From Streptomyces sp. NBC_00370 (GTDB lineage Bacteria > Actinomycetota > Actinomycetes > Streptomycetales > Streptomycetaceae), in NCBI RefSeq assembly GCF_036084755.1, contig NZ_CP107968.1:4583501-4647500 (forward strand): 64,000 nucleotides of DNA. The letters are read 5' to 3'. Position numbers and translations under genes: made by a program. Positions 63,980 to 64,000 of this stretch are shown in pieces (positions within the stretch are counted from its first letter, which is position 1; each line of letters begins with the position of its first letter). The notes under the pieces are model-generated. The model did no database searches. It was not told the origin of the DNA and saw only the letters and a list, made by a program, of their open reading frames with translations.

Positions 63980-64000
63980 TCTTCGAGTTGTCACGGAGCC

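Overview
The window is a GC-rich stretch of actinobacterial chromosome that fits Streptomyces. It contains a complete BldC, the valine dehydrogenase typical of the genus, a c-di-AMP riboswitch ahead of an M23 peptidase, DUF3073, SpoIIE-type phosphatases and several likely leaderless genes. From memory the gene order resembles the S. coelicolor core region around SCO4077-SCO4122; no search was run. It is mostly ordinary core chromosome with small accessory patches.

Layout. 1-3.5 kb: purS-purQ-purL, translationally coupled. 3.5-7.8 kb: a DUF4177 protein, divergent TetR and ArsR-type regulators, an M23 peptidase, a maleylpyruvate-isomerase-like protein behind a DNA-damage-type promoter, and a META-domain lipoprotein. 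7.8-10.5 kb: purF and purM. 10.6-14 kb: DUF3073, vdh, a conserved hypothetical gene and bldC. 14.4-19 kb: the large DEAH helicase hrpA between two identical tRNA-Asp genes, plus tRNA-Phe. 19.1-22.5 kb: a MerR regulator, a SigE-type ECF sigma factor with a membrane partner, an L,D-transpeptidase lipoprotein and tRNA-Glu. 22.5-26.3 kb: a membrane metallophosphoesterase, a small zincin and a two-gene fluoride channel. 26.5-29 kb: a DEAD-box RNA helicase with an Arg/Gly/Asp-rich tail.

29.1-34.7 kb: two identical tRNA-Lys genes bracket a decayed NmrA-type gene, a zinc/manganese ABC importer behind two Zur-like boxes, and a lone DUF5753 regulator. 34.7-44.3 kb: a 29-residue zinc-ribbon peptide, an ABC exporter pair, small proteins, a HAD hydrolase, initiator tRNA, a membrane SpoIIE phosphatase, the riboswitch-controlled M23 peptidase, an aldo/keto reductase and a PrsW protease. 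44.4-47.2 kb: trmB and L-2-hydroxyglutarate oxidase, separated by an untranslated tandem array with a 44-bp basic period. 47.3-57.2 kb: an NsdA-like TPR regulator, a possible structured RNA, an orphan asparagine-synthetase/lasso-cyclase-like protein, an AfsR-type regulator and a fused sigma/zinc-finger/membrane/NPCBM protein. 57.5-64 kb: TetR, NDH-2, a PAS-SpoIIE-HATPase phosphatase, and divergent MFS/MarR genes.

Themes. Purine synthesis is split over two nearby loci. Many genes bear on development and envelope sensing: bldC, the NsdA-like gene, the fused sigma protein, two SpoIIE phosphatases and the c-di-AMP-controlled peptidase. The strongest unusual items are the single-chain sigma/anti-sigma/carbohydrate-binding protein, the orphan cyclase-like gene, the 44-bp array, the tRNA-Lys-flanked zinc module and three RecA_NDp-like promoters.
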